A stretch of DNA of 64,000 bases from Desulfovibrio sp. 86 (GCF_902702915.1 NZ_LR738849.1:868001-932000), one strand, 5' to 3'; counted from the first letter of the stretch, positions 1 to 8,487 are shown. Translations and numbers: made by a program. The notes: a model not told the origin generated them from the sequence alone.

Positions 1-1095
1 AGTACACGGCGCGACAGCAATGGAGACATTGTCACTTCAGTTGTGCCCCCACCGCCGCCTGCGCAGCCGCAGCAATGGAACGGGCCCATCTATGTCACCC
101 CCTGGGTGTCGCCCGACGGCAGCTATACCGTCGGCGGACAGGGCGGCGTCTACCCGGGAGGGCCATATCCTGGCGGGCCGCTCCCCGGAGTGCCCTACCC
201 CGGCGGTCAGTATCCCGGCGGCGGCCAGTATCCCGGCGGCCAGTATCCGGGAAATCCCCATCCGGGGGGACAATATCCCGGTGGCGGACAGTACCACGGC
301 GGCAAGCCTGGCAACGGCCAGTACCACGGCGACCCGCGCCCCGGCCAGCAACACTCCGGCGATCACAATGCCCAGTACCCAGGCCAGCGGCCCGGCGGAG
401 CCCAATCTGGCGGCCCGCAAGCTGGCGGTGGAAGCGACAACTGGCAGCAAGACCCCTATTTCAACAGCAATCCGCATCCCGGCGGCCCCTCCTGGCCCAC
501 GGACGGGCCTCGCCCCGGCCCCAATCCTTCACAGGGGCAGGGCAATGTCCAGCGCCAGCCCGCACCGGGCAGCAACCACAATACTTACGGCAATCAGGAC
601 TATGGCAGTCAGGGCCATGGCGGACAAGGCTACGGCCCCGGATATAATCAGGGATACAATCAGGGATACGGCCAAACCAATGGGCAACCGTATGGCCAGC
701 CCTATGGTCAGCCATACGGCCCAACCTATGGCCAGACCTATGCCCCGCCCACCCTCAACCAGAGAGCCAATGAAGAGGCCGACATCCTTGCGGACGAACA
801 ACAATGGCAGCAGCAGGGCGATCCACAAAACATGGAGGAAAACATGCCGCAGCCTTGGGGGCCGCCCATGGGCATGCCGCCGCAGGGCTATAATCAGGGC
901 TATGACCAGGGCTATGGCCAGCACGGATACGGCCAGCCGGGGTACGGCGGCCAGGGCCAGCAACAGGGCGCGCCCCAAAGCCAGCAGCAGGGCCAGCCCG
1001 GGCAACGGCAGCAACCCCCGCCGCCCCAGAGCGGCACAGCCCCCGCCGTGCCGTACAGCACCATAAACCCCAACACTTCCGCAGGGGGGCGCTGA
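1..1095 (+). CDS. Gly/Pro/Gln-rich repeat protein, 3' part
   Basis: Partial: the reading frame is open to the left edge of the window, so the true start lies upstream and only the last 364 residues are visible. The visible part is low-complexity. A first section repeats QYPGG-type pentads (about nucleotides 130-300), and a later section repeats YGQP and YNQGY units (about 640-960). Short ordered-looking stretches lie at the left (GPIYVTPWVSPDG) and around 760-850. I see no membrane segment in this part. The composition suggests a disordered, probably secreted or envelope-exposed tail, but that is inference. The stop codon is followed after one base by the start of the radical SAM gene, so the two are probably co-transcribed. 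I do not recognise the family. Confidence 0.6.
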   Translation, partial: STRRDSNGDIVTSVVPPPPPAQPQQWNGPIYVTPWVSPDGSYTVGGQGGVYPGGPYPGGPLPGVPYPGGQYPGGGQYPGGQYPGNPHPGGQYPGGGQYHGGKPGNGQYHGDPRPGQQHSGDHNAQYPGQRPGGAQSGGPQAGGGSDNWQQDPYFNSNPHPGGPSWPTDGPRPGPNPSQGQGNVQRQPAPGSNHNTYGNQDYGSQGHGGQGYGPGYNQGYNQGYGQTNGQPYGQPYGQPYGPTYGQTYAPPTLNQRANEEADILADEQQWQQQGDPQNMEENMPQPWGPPMGMPPQGYNQGYDQGYGQHGYGQPGYGGQGQQQGAPQSQQQGQPGQRQQPPPPQSGTAPAVPYSTINPNTSAGGR

Positions 1096-1096
1096 T

Positions 1097-2119
1097 ATGC
1101 AGGCACTGCTCTGGCACGCGCTGGACGGCGCGCACAAGGGTTCCGTTCAGTGCGACTTGTGCGCCCACGCCTGCCGCCTGAAAAAAGGCGACAAGGGCCT
1201 GTGCGGCGTACGCGCCAACAGTAACGGCGAACTGGTCACGCTTGTGGGCAACGTTGTTACGGCCGTCAATATGGACCCGGTGGAAAAAAAGCCGCTCTAC
1301 CATTTTTTACCCGGCTCAAGAACCTTTTCCATTGGCAGCGCAGGCTGCAATTTTTTCTGTAAATACTGCCAGAACAGCAGCATTGCCCACATCCCCCCCA
1401 GCGGCCTCGTGCCCGGCAAAAGGGCGACGCCCGAAGACCTGATCGTGCTCGCGCAGGAAAATCACGCACGCAGCATGGCCTTTACCTATAATGAACCCAC
1501 GGTGTTTTTTGAACTGGTATATGAAACGGCCGGGCTGGCCACCGCCCGTGATATCCGCTGCCTTCTCGTGACCAACGGCTACATGTCGGAAGAATGCCTG
1601 CGGGCCCTCAGCCGCCGCGTCTGCGCCGTCAACGTGGATCTCAAATCGTTTCGCGACAGCTTTTACCGGCAGTATTGCGGCGCACGTCTGCAACCTGTGC
1701 TTGATAATCTCAAAGCCATGCGTAAACTCGGCTGGTGGCTGGAAGTGACCACCCTGGTCATTCCCGGCGTCAATGACAGCGCCGCCGAACTCAAGGAGGC
1801 GGCAGCCTTCATCCATCAGGAACTGGGAGCCCACACGCCCTGGCACCTTTCGGCCTTTCACGGCGCGCACCAGATGGCCGACCACCCCTCCACACCTCTT
1901 TCCAAACTGGAAGAGGCATGGAGCATCGGCCGCCAGGAAGGTCTGAACTTCGTGTACATCGGCAACGCGCTGAGCGCCATGGCCAGCAATACCTTTTGCC
2001 CTGAATGCGGCGTGCTGGTCATTGAGCGCCAGGGCTACAGCGTAGCCATGCATATGCAGGCGGGCGCACCGGGCGTTTGCCCTTCCTGCCATACAACACT
2101 GCCCGGAGTCTGGATCTGA
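1097..2119 (+). CDS. amrS: AmmeMemoRadiSam-system radical SAM enzyme AmrS
   Basis: 340 residues. The radical SAM cluster motif CNFFCKYC (C84, C88, C91) should bind the 4Fe-4S cluster that cleaves S-adenosylmethionine. Extra cysteines sit near the N-terminus (C19, C22, C26, C36), and two CxxC pairs near the C-terminus look like a zinc or Fe-S site. This layout matches the AmrS family, related to pyruvate-formate-lyase activating enzymes, which is found with AmrA and AmrB (Memo). The physiological substrate of the system is not settled. It starts one base after the preceding stop and overlaps cobO at the 3' end, so these genes form one unit. An AmrB gene lies separately at 43756-44667 on the other strand. 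Confidence 0.85.
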   Translation: MQALLWHALDGAHKGSVQCDLCAHACRLKKGDKGLCGVRANSNGELVTLVGNVVTAVNMDPVEKKPLYHFLPGSRTFSIGSAGCNFFCKYCQNSSIAHIPPSGLVPGKRATPEDLIVLAQENHARSMAFTYNEPTVFFELVYETAGLATARDIRCLLVTNGYMSEECLRALSRRVCAVNVDLKSFRDSFYRQYCGARLQPVLDNLKAMRKLGWWLEVTTLVIPGVNDSAAELKEAAAFIHQELGAHTPWHLSAFHGAHQMADHPSTPLSKLEEAWSIGRQEGLNFVYIGNALSAMASNTFCPECGVLVIERQGYSVAMHMQAGAPGVCPSCHTTLPGVWI

Positions 2120-2622
2120 TGATTCTTGTATATACTGGCGACGGCAAGGGAAAAACCAGCGCCTGCACAGGGCAGGCCGTACGTGCCCTGGGTCAGGGCA
2201 TGAAGGTGGCTTTTGGCCAGTTCATGAAGCGCGACGGACAGGCCGGAGAACAGGCCATGCTGTCGCAGTGGCTTGGGCCGCGCTTTGTGGCCGGGGGACT
2301 CGGTTTCTTGCGCAAGGATGAAGACCGCCCCGCGCACCGGCAGGCCGCCCTGCGCATGCTTGACTGGGCGCGGGAGCAACTGGCCCATGTGGACATGCTG
2401 GTGCTGGACGAAACCCTGTACGCCCTGAGCGCGGGCATTCTGACGCAGGAAGAAGTGGAAGACCTGCTCGCCCTTGCCCGGCAGCGGGATAAACACCTGG
2501 TGCTCTCGGGCCGCAACGCCCCGGACTGGCTGGTGGAAGCCGCCGATCTTGTCACGTCCATGACAGAAATCAAGCATCCGTGGCGCTCTGGCGTCAAGGC
2601 CAGCCCCGGAATCGAATACTAG
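2119..2622 (+). CDS. cobO: Cob(I)yrinic acid a,c-diamide adenosyltransferase
   Basis: 167 residues. CobO/BtuR transfers the adenosyl group of ATP to Co(I) corrinoids, a step in making adenosylcobalamin in the cytoplasm. The P-loop GDGKGKTS lies at residues 7-14, the position typical of the family, and the acidic motif VLDETLYAL follows in the middle. Its length is close to the family norm. The start at 2119 is chosen because its ATG overlaps the amrS stop (ATGA-type coupling) and places the P-loop correctly; an in-frame ATG at 2077 would add 14 unrelated residues. A long palindromic repeat begins 24 bases after the stop. Confidence 0.9.
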   Translation: MILVYTGDGKGKTSACTGQAVRALGQGMKVAFGQFMKRDGQAGEQAMLSQWLGPRFVAGGLGFLRKDEDRPAHRQAALRMLDWAREQLAHVDMLVLDETLYALSAGILTQEEVEDLLALARQRDKHLVLSGRNAPDWLVEAADLVTSMTEIKHPWRSGVKASPGIEY

Positions 2623-2635
2623 CGCAAGGTCACGT

Positions 2636-2715
2636 TGCAATATTTTGTGGGGGAGGAGACCCTTTTGTAAAAGGGTCTCCTCCCCCACGCCCCCACCCCC
2701 CAAAACCTTTACATT
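2636..2715 (+). repeat. 3'-end palindromic element, copy 1 (after cobO)
   Basis: A perfect 20-bp inverted repeat (arms 2647-2666 and 2669-2688, starting GTGGGGGAGGAGACCC) is followed by a C-rich run and then CAAAACCTTTA. The same arrangement recurs at 23846, 26186, 38443, 43512 and 53105. Each copy lies downstream of a gene and in the same orientation as that gene. It lacks the U-tract of a classic intrinsic terminator. In this copy one stem pair is A-T where most copies have G-C, so pairing is kept while sequence changes. Confidence 0.85.
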
Positions 2716-2767
2716 TTTTACAGAGTACAACGCGTTTTCAGATCTGAAACGGTAAAAAGGATTGTTC

Positions 2768-3271
2768 ATGACGGCATTGACCATCTACGTGGCTGGCTCA
2801 TTCAAGCACAAACACGGTGTGCGGCTTCTGGGACGCGAACTGCGCGGCATGGGCTGCCGCCTTCTTGACTGGACGGAAAAGGCCGTGCCGCCGCCCGGCC
2901 TCACCCCCGCCGAACGCCGCATCTGGATGGATACGGACAGGGACGGCGGGCAGGTCTACAGCTTTTGCCGGGACGCCTGCATCGAGGCGGATATGGTCAT
3001 CTACTACGGCGCGTCCGGGCAGGACGCCGGGGTGGAAGTGGGTCTGGCCGCCGGGGCCGGGGTTCCGGTACTGGGCATACGCGGCCCCCTTGAAGGGCCC
3101 GGCCTTATGCTGCACGGCGCCGTCAGCCTCTGGACGGACAGCATCGAGGAGGCCCTTGAGGCCACGGCCGCCCTGTTGCGCCACAAAGAAGAGGACTGGG
3201 AAAACCTGGCCGCCGAACCCTGCGAAGGGCTGCGCCGCATGGGCCAGGCCTTGCGCAATGGCAGAGCCTGA
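2768..3271 (+). CDS. Nucleoside 2-deoxyribosyltransferase-like protein
   Basis: 167 residues. The N-terminal strand TIYVAGSF and the later motif QDAGVEVGLAAGAGVPV (about residues 81-97) resemble the nucleoside 2-deoxyribosyltransferase fold, in which Asp and Glu in a DxGxxxExG motif form the active site. Members swap bases on deoxynucleosides or hydrolyse N-glycosidic bonds. The actual substrate cannot be told from sequence. I chose ATG 2768 because a Shine-Dalgarno (AAAAGG, ending at 2760) sits seven bases upstream; an in-frame TTG at 2762 is too close to it. It is a single gene, convergent with the GNAT gene at 3315-3773. Confidence 0.6.
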   Translation: MTALTIYVAGSFKHKHGVRLLGRELRGMGCRLLDWTEKAVPPPGLTPAERRIWMDTDRDGGQVYSFCRDACIEADMVIYYGASGQDAGVEVGLAAGAGVPVLGIRGPLEGPGLMLHGAVSLWTDSIEEALEATAALLRHKEEDWENLAAEPCEGLRRMGQALRNGRA

Positions 3272-3314
3272 ACAAGGCTGTCCTCGGAAAGATTATTCGC
3301 TTGCCCTCGGAAGG

Positions 3315-3773
3315 CTATTCGCCTGGCCGGGGGCGCTTTTTTTCAAAGCGCACGTCACCGTTCCCAGAGGTGGCGGCGGGCATCCAGCCCAGATGCGCGT
3401 AAAATCCGCTGGCCCTGCTCCTGCCGTCAGTCTCAAGCCAGATGGTTTCGTGCCGGCGAAAAAGGCTGGCCTCTGCCTCGGCCATAAGCCTTCGGCCAAG
3501 CCCGCGCCCCTCCCATTCCGGCAGAACAAAGGCGGCAAAAACGCAGCCTTCCTCCGCATCAACCATGGCAAAGCCCACGGCTTTGCCATCAGCTTTGGCC
3601 AGCCAGGCGCAGGACTCGGCCGCAATGGCCTCCCGTATGGCGTCGGGCGTGATGCCCATTGCCGCCATCTGTTCCAGAGAAAGGTGGTTTTCCTTCACGC
3701 TGGTGCGGATGTGAAAAACGGCCTCCACATCCGCCTCGGTGGCGGATCGTATGTGTATGGCGGCGTCATGCAT
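3315..3773 (-). CDS. GNAT-family N-acetyltransferase
   Basis: 152 residues. Cytoplasmic acyl-CoA-dependent transferase of the GNAT fold. The acetyl-CoA binding loop is visible as EWEGRGLGRRLMAEAE, preceded by the strand CVFAAFVLPEW and followed by FYAHLGWMPA near the C-terminus, which is the usual order. The acceptor is unknown. I placed the start at 3773 (MHDAAIHIRSATEAD), with AAGGGAAA just upstream on the minus strand. The longer frame, up to 3818, adds residues rich in Lys/Arg without family character. Confidence 0.8.
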   Translation of the reverse strand: MHDAAIHIRSATEADVEAVFHIRTSVKENHLSLEQMAAMGITPDAIREAIAAESCAWLAKADGKAVGFAMVDAEEGCVFAAFVLPEWEGRGLGRRLMAEAEASLFRRHETIWLETDGRSRASGFYAHLGWMPAATSGNGDVRFEKKRPRPGE

Positions 3774-3878
3774 GGGTTTTCCCTTTTTGCTGCGCGCCTG
3801 CGCCTGGCAGGCGAACACATAAAAGAGATGGCCCGGTTTGCAACGACATGTGCGTCAAAACCGGGCCATCTGGTGATG

Positions 3879-4032
3879 TTAGAGCATTTTAACTTTGAAA
3901 AAGTGTAAATGCTCTAACGCTGTACGAAAGTACAGCGCGCCACAACGTGGCGTGGATTCCGTCGAAAATCGCATTTTCGGCTGAATGAAAACTTTGAAAT
4001 GTGAAACATTTCAAAGTTAATCTGCTCTATTA
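3879..4032 (+). repeat. Multi-hairpin dispersed repeat, copy A
   Basis: About 150 bp made of consecutive small palindromes: TTAGAGCATTT / AAATGCTCTAA, then CGCTGTAC-gaaa-GTACAGCG, then CGCCAC-aac-GTGGCG, then CGAAAAT-cgc-ATTTTCG, then AACTTTGAAATG-tgaaa-CATTTCAAAGTT, ending in AATCTGCTCTA. The same order appears inverted at 44691-44847, and a diverged version sharing both ends lies at 45031-45180. This copy ends 16 bases past the stop of the BON lipoprotein gene. No coding capacity is visible. Confidence 0.8.
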
Positions 4033-4048
4033 TTCGTCAGCGCCTGCG

Positions 4049-4783
4049 TCAGGGCAGATCGTTGCTTTCCAGACCGCCGCCGGAAGCGCCGCTGGAAGAT
4101 GAACTGCCGGAAGACGAGCCGTCGGAACGGGCCGGTGAAGACGCGGGGGTCGTGTTCATGCCGCCCGCTTCGCTTCCAGCGCCCATGCCCTCGCCAGCGC
4201 GGCCCGCGCCATCGTGCTGCTCAGGCGTACTTGTGCCAAGCTGGCCGACCTTTTGGGGCAACATCAGGTAGCTCGTTACGGAAGTCACCCCGGGCACGCC
4301 GCGTGCGGCCTGTATGGCCAGCTGCTTTTCGGCGTCGTCCTTGACCACGCCCAGCAGCACCACGCGGCCCGAGTTCACCTCCGTATCGATCCGCGAGGAC
4401 GAAAGCCCCTTGGTGCCTATGAGATCCTTACGCAGCCGCGCCGCCAGCATCATGTTGTTGCTGTCGCTGGTGGCAGGGGTAAACCAGTGCGGCGTGACGG
4501 AAAGGGGCTTGTACTTCTGGGCAATGGTTATGGCCTTGCCCTGCATGTCCGCCGGGATCTCGCCCACAAGAAACACATGGCGGTAAAAACTGTACACAGC
4601 AACAGACCAGCCCCCGGTGAAGCTTTCATCCATGAGGCCTGTCTTGATCTTGGTGGCCATGGCCTTGTCGTCCGAAATGGTGTCAACAAGGCGTTGGTCG
4701 TCGATGATACCGTAGCCGCCGTAAGCGCAGCCGCTCAGGCCCGCCAGCAGTAACAGCAGCAGAATAAGCGTCAGGCGTTGCAT
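4049..4783 (-). CDS. BON-domain lipoprotein
   Basis: 244 residues. An N-terminal lipoprotein signal (hydrophobic LILLLLLLAGLSGC) puts the lipidated Cys at residue 19, so the protein should sit in an envelope membrane facing the periplasm. Two BON-like segments follow (about residues 30-100 and 105-180), the architecture of E. coli DolP/YraP and OsmY relatives that bind phospholipid. The last 60 residues are a Ser/Gly-rich tail, probably disordered. The start at 4783 is supported by AAGGAG upstream. It lies 19 bases downstream of murA on the same strand and is probably co-transcribed with it. Confidence 0.8.
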   Translation of the reverse strand: MQRLTLILLLLLLAGLSGCAYGGYGIIDDQRLVDTISDDKAMATKIKTGLMDESFTGGWSVAVYSFYRHVFLVGEIPADMQGKAITIAQKYKPLSVTPHWFTPATSDSNNMMLAARLRKDLIGTKGLSSSRIDTEVNSGRVVLLGVVKDDAEKQLAIQAARGVPGVTSVTSYLMLPQKVGQLGTSTPEQHDGAGRAGEGMGAGSEAGGMNTTPASSPARSDGSSSGSSSSSGASGGGLESNDLP

Positions 4784-4802
4784 GACATTCTCCTTTGGGC
4801 GT

Positions 4803-6056
4803 CTATTGCTTTTCGCGCCGGATGCGCGCGCCCACGGCATTGAGCTTGTGCTCGATATGCTCATACCCTCTGTCCAGATGGTAGATACGGCGTACTTCCG
4901 TAGTGCCTTGAGCCGCAAGGCCAGCCAGCACCAGCGAAGCGCTGGCCCGAAGGTCCGAGGCCATGACAGGGGCTCCCGTGAGTTTCTGCACGCCGCGCAC
5001 CATGGCCGTATGGCCTGAAACCTTAATCTGCGCGCCCATACGCATCAGTTCCTGAACATGCATGAAGCGGTTTTCAAAAATGCTCTCTTCCACCACACTG
5101 GCCCCCTGGGCCAGGCACATGAGCGCCATGAGCTGGGCCTGCATGTCTGTGGGAAAGCCAGGGAAGGGCTGTGTCTTCACGTCCGTGCCGCGCAAGGGCG
5201 CGGAGCAGCAGCGGGCCAGCACGCCCTTGTCCTGCGGGATGATTTCCATGCCCATGCCGCGCAGCTTGAGAATGACGGCCTCAAGTTCCTCATACGGGCA
5301 ATTGTGCAGCAAAAGCTCGCCGCCCGTGATGCCTGCGGCCACCAGAAACGTGCCGGCCTCAATGCGGTCGGACATGACGGGGTAAACGGCGCTGTGCAAT
5401 GAACTGACGCCCTTGATGCGGATGGTGGACGTGCCCTGCCCCGTTATGTGCGCGCCGCAGGCGCACAGGAAGTTGGCAAGGTCCACCACCTCGGGCTCGC
5501 GGGCCACGTTTTCAAGAATGGTCTCGCCTTCTGCAAGGGTCGCGGCCATGAGCAGATTTTCAGTGCCGCCCACTGTGGGCATGTCAAAAGTGATGTGCGC
5601 GCCCGTGAGCTTGCGGCAGCGCCCGATGATGTACCCCTCTTCCAGCTGGAAGCTCGCGCCCATCTGCTCCAGCCCCTTGAGGTGCTGGTCCACAGGGCGC
5701 GCGCCGATGGCGCAGCCGCCCGGCAGGGCCACACGGGCCTGCCCGATGCGCGCCAGCAATGGCCCGAGGCACAGCACAGAGGCCCGCATGGTGCGCACAA
5801 GGTCATACGGCGCTTCGGGCAGTAGCGTTCCGGGGGCGATTTTCACCTGCCCCTTTTCGTAGTGGCAGTCGCAGCCGAGCACCCCAAGGAGATTGAGGGT
5901 CGTGTGGATGTCGCGCAGGTCAGGCACATTGGTGATGGTGACGGGCTCTTCGGCAAGAATGGCCGCAAAAAGAATGGGCAGGGCCGCATTTTTGGACCCG
6001 CTGACTTCAATAGTGCCTGTGAGTGGCAGACCGCCTTCAATGACCAGTTTATCCAT
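4803..6056 (-). CDS. murA: UDP-N-acetylglucosamine 1-carboxyvinyltransferase MurA
   Basis: 417 residues, the family length. It catalyses the first committed step of peptidoglycan precursor synthesis, transferring enolpyruvate from PEP to UDP-GlcNAc in the cytoplasm. The catalytic cysteine is in [12 protein letters not shown] at residue 115, the same number as in E. coli, so the enzyme should be fosfomycin-sensitive in principle. SKNAALP (K22, N23) is the substrate-binding start. The gene sits alone upstream of the BON lipoprotein on the minus strand. Confidence 0.95.
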   Translation of the reverse strand: MDKLVIEGGLPLTGTIEVSGSKNAALPILFAAILAEEPVTITNVPDLRDIHTTLNLLGVLGCDCHYEKGQVKIAPGTLLPEAPYDLVRTMRASVLCLGPLLARIGQARVALPGGCAIGARPVDQHLKGLEQMGASFQLEEGYIIGRCRKLTGAHITFDMPTVGGTENLLMAATLAEGETILENVAREPEVVDLANFLCACGAHITGQGTSTIRIKGVSSLHSAVYPVMSDRIEAGTFLVAAGITGGELLLHNCPYEELEAVILKLRGMGMEIIPQDKGVLARCCSAPLRGTDVKTQPFPGFPTDMQAQLMALMCLAQGASVVEESIFENRFMHVQELMRMGAQIKVSGHTAMVRGVQKLTGAPVMASDLRASASLVLAGLAAQGTTEVRRIYHLDRGYEHIEHKLNAVGARIRREKQ

Positions 6057-6274
6057 AACTATCCCCGAACGGTTATGCCGCTTTGCGGCCGATGTTTGTC
6101 GTGTGGTGTTTTACCCCGTCGGGCATACGCGAACGTGCGCGGACGAGTGAGAGCAGGCACTGACGGGCTTGCCGTCCAGGGCCGGTGCGGACCCGCAGGC
6201 TGCCTCTTGCGGCGGTTTGCGGAGTGTAGTTTTTTTTCTAGATAAAATCCAGATCGCACCCGACTAAAAAAGTC

Positions 6275-6303
6275 TTGCCAAAAGAAATTATCCTGCTTAT
6301 AAG
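6275..6303 (+). promoter_or_regulatory. Sigma-70-type promoter of the tRNA pair
   Basis: TTGCCA (6275-6280) and TATAAG (6298-6303) are separated by exactly 17 bp, ending 11 bases before tRNA-His. Good fit to a -35/-10 pair and well placed to drive the tRNAs. Confidence 0.65.
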
Positions 6304-6314
6304 AGCTTTCCCGT

Positions 6315-6391
6315 GGCGGAAGTAGCTCAGTAGGTAGAGCACCTGGTTGTGGCCCAGGTGGCCGTGGGTTCAAGTCCCATCTTTCGCCCCA
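6315..6391 (+). tRNA. tRNA-His (GTG)
   Basis: Complete cloverleaf with encoded CCA. The acceptor stem is GCGGAAG/CTTTCGC, with the additional G-1:C73 pair that marks histidine tRNAs. The anticodon loop contains GTG between CCTGG and CCAGG-type arms. The T-arm is GTGGG-TTCAAGT-CCCAT. Confidence 0.95.
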
Positions 6392-6398
6392 CAAATTT

Positions 6399-6433
6399 CC
6401 CGCGCCAGCACACGCCACGGCGCGGGTTTTTTT
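6399..6433 (+). terminator. Terminator-like hairpin between the tRNAs
   Basis: CCCGCGCC (6399-6406) pairs with GGCGCGGG (6419-6426) and is followed by seven T. It would end, or partly end, the transcript after tRNA-His; it may also act as a processing stem, since tRNA-Pro begins two bases later. Confidence 0.6.
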
Positions 6434-6434
6434 A

Positions 6435-6511
6435 CGGAGCGTGGCGCAGCCTGGTAGCGCACCTGCTTTGGGAGCAGGGGGTCGAAGGTTCGAATCCTTT
6501 CGCTCCGACCA
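6435..6511 (+). tRNA. tRNA-Pro (TGG)
   Basis: Cloverleaf with acceptor stem CGGAGCG/CGCTCCG, discriminator A and encoded CCA. The anticodon loop TTTGGGA gives anticodon TGG. Its 3' end borders an accessory stretch that carries mobile-element remains, a common integration position for phages and islands. Confidence 0.95.
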
Positions 6512-6521
6512 AATAAATCAT

Positions 6522-6554
6522 GGGCTTATGGTGAATAACCATAAGCCCTTTTTT
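6522..6554 (+). terminator. Intrinsic terminator after tRNA-Pro
   Basis: GGGCTTATGG (6522-6531) and CCATAAGCCC (6539-6548) form a 10-bp stem followed by six T. Clear Rho-independent terminator. Confidence 0.8.
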
Positions 6555-6973
6555 CGTTAGGATACACACTAGGATACAGAAAGCATAAAAACTGATTGCC
6601 GCTAAAAAAATAAAAACAATAAAATAAGCATGTCACAATATCGGCATGCTTTGATAGCCCGCAATATAAATGCAAACGATTGCAAGTTACCGCAATCTCT
6701 GCAATTACCACCTCCCTCTAATCTCCCTTACGCAGCAACGGTTTCAGCCCCCATTGCGGCACTTTCTTTTTTGCAATTTTTTGACAGAAAAGCCCGAAGG
6801 TTGGCGCGGATGAGTGCTTTTCCTGCATAGATTTTTTTCTTGCTGAACTGATGGCGCAAAAAGAAAGCGACAAGGGGTGTCGCGTTTTGGCGTAACTTAT
6901 GATTTCATTACACCATCAACGCCGTGGTGATATCCAACTGCTCATCTTCAAGTTTTCGCTAGCGAGGGAATAA
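6555..6973. other. A+T-rich gap without a convincing gene
   Basis: About 420 bases of lower G+C than the flanks. Short frames exist on both strands but lack ribosome-binding sites and family signatures. A near-direct repeat, TAGGATACACAC / TAGGATACAG, occurs at about 6558-6581. It probably holds decayed mobile DNA and, near its right end, the upstream region of the lipoprotein gene. Confidence 0.4.
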
Positions 6974-7564
6974 ATGCGGACTTTAACTATTACCCTATTA
7001 GTCCTGCTGACTCTGGGTGGCTGCACAAAGCGGCTACCTGAGTTCGGGCCGCCCGAATTTGGAACCTTGGAACGAGGGCAAATAGTTTATATCACGATTC
7101 CTGGTGGGGAAATGATTGCCAAGGATGATAGAAGATCAGAGCCCGACGCACCACGAGATTACACACGTTATCCAGACATTGAAACTCAAATTGCAAGAAT
7201 GCTTCAGAAGGCTATCGCACCCTATACAACACGAGCTATCATCAGCGACCGTTATGAACCTTGGCCCGAAGCCTCTAAAATAGCCAAGGCTAACAATGCG
7301 CGCTACCTAATTTATTTAACAATGCAGATCGGAAAAAGTCACCTTTATCTTGAACGAGAAAAAGTACGGCGACTTTTCCTTCTCATTAGCATTATGGATT
7401 TAGACAGTAATGCCCTATCGCGCACAACAGTCATGTATATTACGTTCCGCGACCTGAATCCCCAGGATGTCACCCCTGAGGTGCTGAACAATGTCCAATC
7501 GGGCTTTGATAGCCGAGCAAAACTTTTATTCGAGGGAAAACCTTCTTCAAATACATTACCATAA
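6974..7564 (+). CDS. Putative lipoprotein of unknown function
   Basis: 196 residues. A lipoprotein signal peptide is clear (MRTLTITLLVLLTLGGC, Cys at 17). The mature part has a Pro-rich start and then an alpha/beta-looking body with ITIPGGE, a YPDIETQIARMLQKAI helix, ISDRYEPWPEASKIAKAN and YLIYLTMQIG. It resembles small lipoproteins assigned to a domain of unknown function (possibly DUF4823), but I cannot confirm that. GAGG lies upstream of the ATG. Codon use and base composition are more A+T rich than the surrounding core genes, consistent with acquired DNA. Confidence 0.6.
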   Translation: MRTLTITLLVLLTLGGCTKRLPEFGPPEFGTLERGQIVYITIPGGEMIAKDDRRSEPDAPRDYTRYPDIETQIARMLQKAIAPYTTRAIISDRYEPWPEASKIAKANNARYLIYLTMQIGKSHLYLEREKVRRLFLLISIMDLDSNALSRTTVMYITFRDLNPQDVTPEVLNNVQSGFDSRAKLLFEGKPSSNTLP

Positions 7565-7738
7565 CTTGAAGATTAGCATGGTAGTGCCTGAAGCTATCTT
7601 TGCTTGGCAAAAGCCATAAATTTTTCTGATGGCGAAAGCAGCCTTATCGCCAATAGGTTTGTAAGCGCCTTACCTGCTGACGATTCCAGATGATTGGCAG
7701 TAGGTTTTATTTCAAAATCTCTATGAGGAGGGTTTGGG

Positions 7739-8274
7739 ATGAGAATACTGATTGCCTGTTTACTGACTTTATTTTGCCTTGCTACAACAGCTTCTGCCAA
7801 GGATGAACCACAAGGGCTTAATTTGACGCCCAAGCAGATCGACACGGTGATGGAAGTCATGCTGGAACATTTTGAACTGAAGCTGGCTCATCGCAAAGAC
7901 ACCCTTATGTGGGGTTTCAGGAACGAAGGGGCACTTGTGGCCTCTTAGGCGCAGAGCAGCACAATGGGCAAATACGCCGCATACAGGCAATGAGCCTCCA
8001 GCTTCCCAAGAAAGATAAAAACAGCGCTCTGGTAAACAAGGCTGGCGTCAAGCTGATGATCTGCGCAGGTGTGGCTTTAATGCGCGGAGATCTAGAAAAA
8101 GGGATGGACCTGGTGGGAGACATGCTGAAACGGCTGGACAAAGCCCCAAATGGTTCCGTTGTCGGCACACTGGAAGACAAAAATGGCCTGCTTGTAATGC
8201 ATAAGCAAAAGTTTTCAAAGGGAAAGGAAGCCATATTGTTTGAGATATTCCCGCTAATTCTCACCATTGAGTAG
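7739..8274 (+). pseudogene. Small secreted protein gene broken by a frameshift
   Basis: The first frame starts at 7739 after GAGGAGGG with a signal peptide (MRILIACLLTLFCLATTASA) and runs to a stop at 7946-7948. The second frame continues from about 7940 to 8274 (LGAEQHNGQIRRIQAMSLQLP and on, to a hydrophobic end) without its own credible start. Adding one T near 7945 would join them into one protein of about 178 residues. I read this as one gene with a single-base deletion, or less likely a sequencing error or programmed shift. The product family is not recognised. Confidence 0.5.
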
Positions 8275-8318
8275 CCATGCTTGACACGATGCCTCCTTGC
8301 GGGGCATCGGGTTTCTTA

Positions 8319-8487
8319 GGTGCTAGAAACACCTTGATTCAACAGCGGTTCCACACCCGACAGCTTGTGGTTTTTTTGCGTCTACTGGAAAAAGACGCAG
8401 CTATGGAGTGTTACGGCTCCGGGTGTGGGCTAATACAATACCCTTCTGAGAAATAGGCCCGGCTGTCTTGCGGCAGTTTCTAGCACC
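8319..8487 (+). ncRNA. Candidate structured RNA, possibly phage C4-type
   Basis: A 12-bp perfect inverted repeat (GGTGCTAGAAAC at 8319-8330, GTTTCTAGCACC at 8476-8487) closes a region that contains a second long-range stem, CCACACCCG (8351-8359) with CGGGTGTGG (about 8420-8428). Inside that is a hairpin TGCGTC / GACGCA. Nested stems without good coding support suggest a folded RNA. The position, just before a small unknown gene in phage-like debris, recalls the C4 antisense RNA that precedes icd-type genes in P1/P4-like phages; that identity is only a hypothesis. A 40-codon frame from TTG 8334 to 8456 also crosses it. Confidence 0.45.

Noticed and set aside
6526..6711. Short minus-strand frame after tRNA-Pro, checked as an integrase remnant
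   Set aside because: No tyrosine recombinase motif can be seen; the composition is simply A+T rich.
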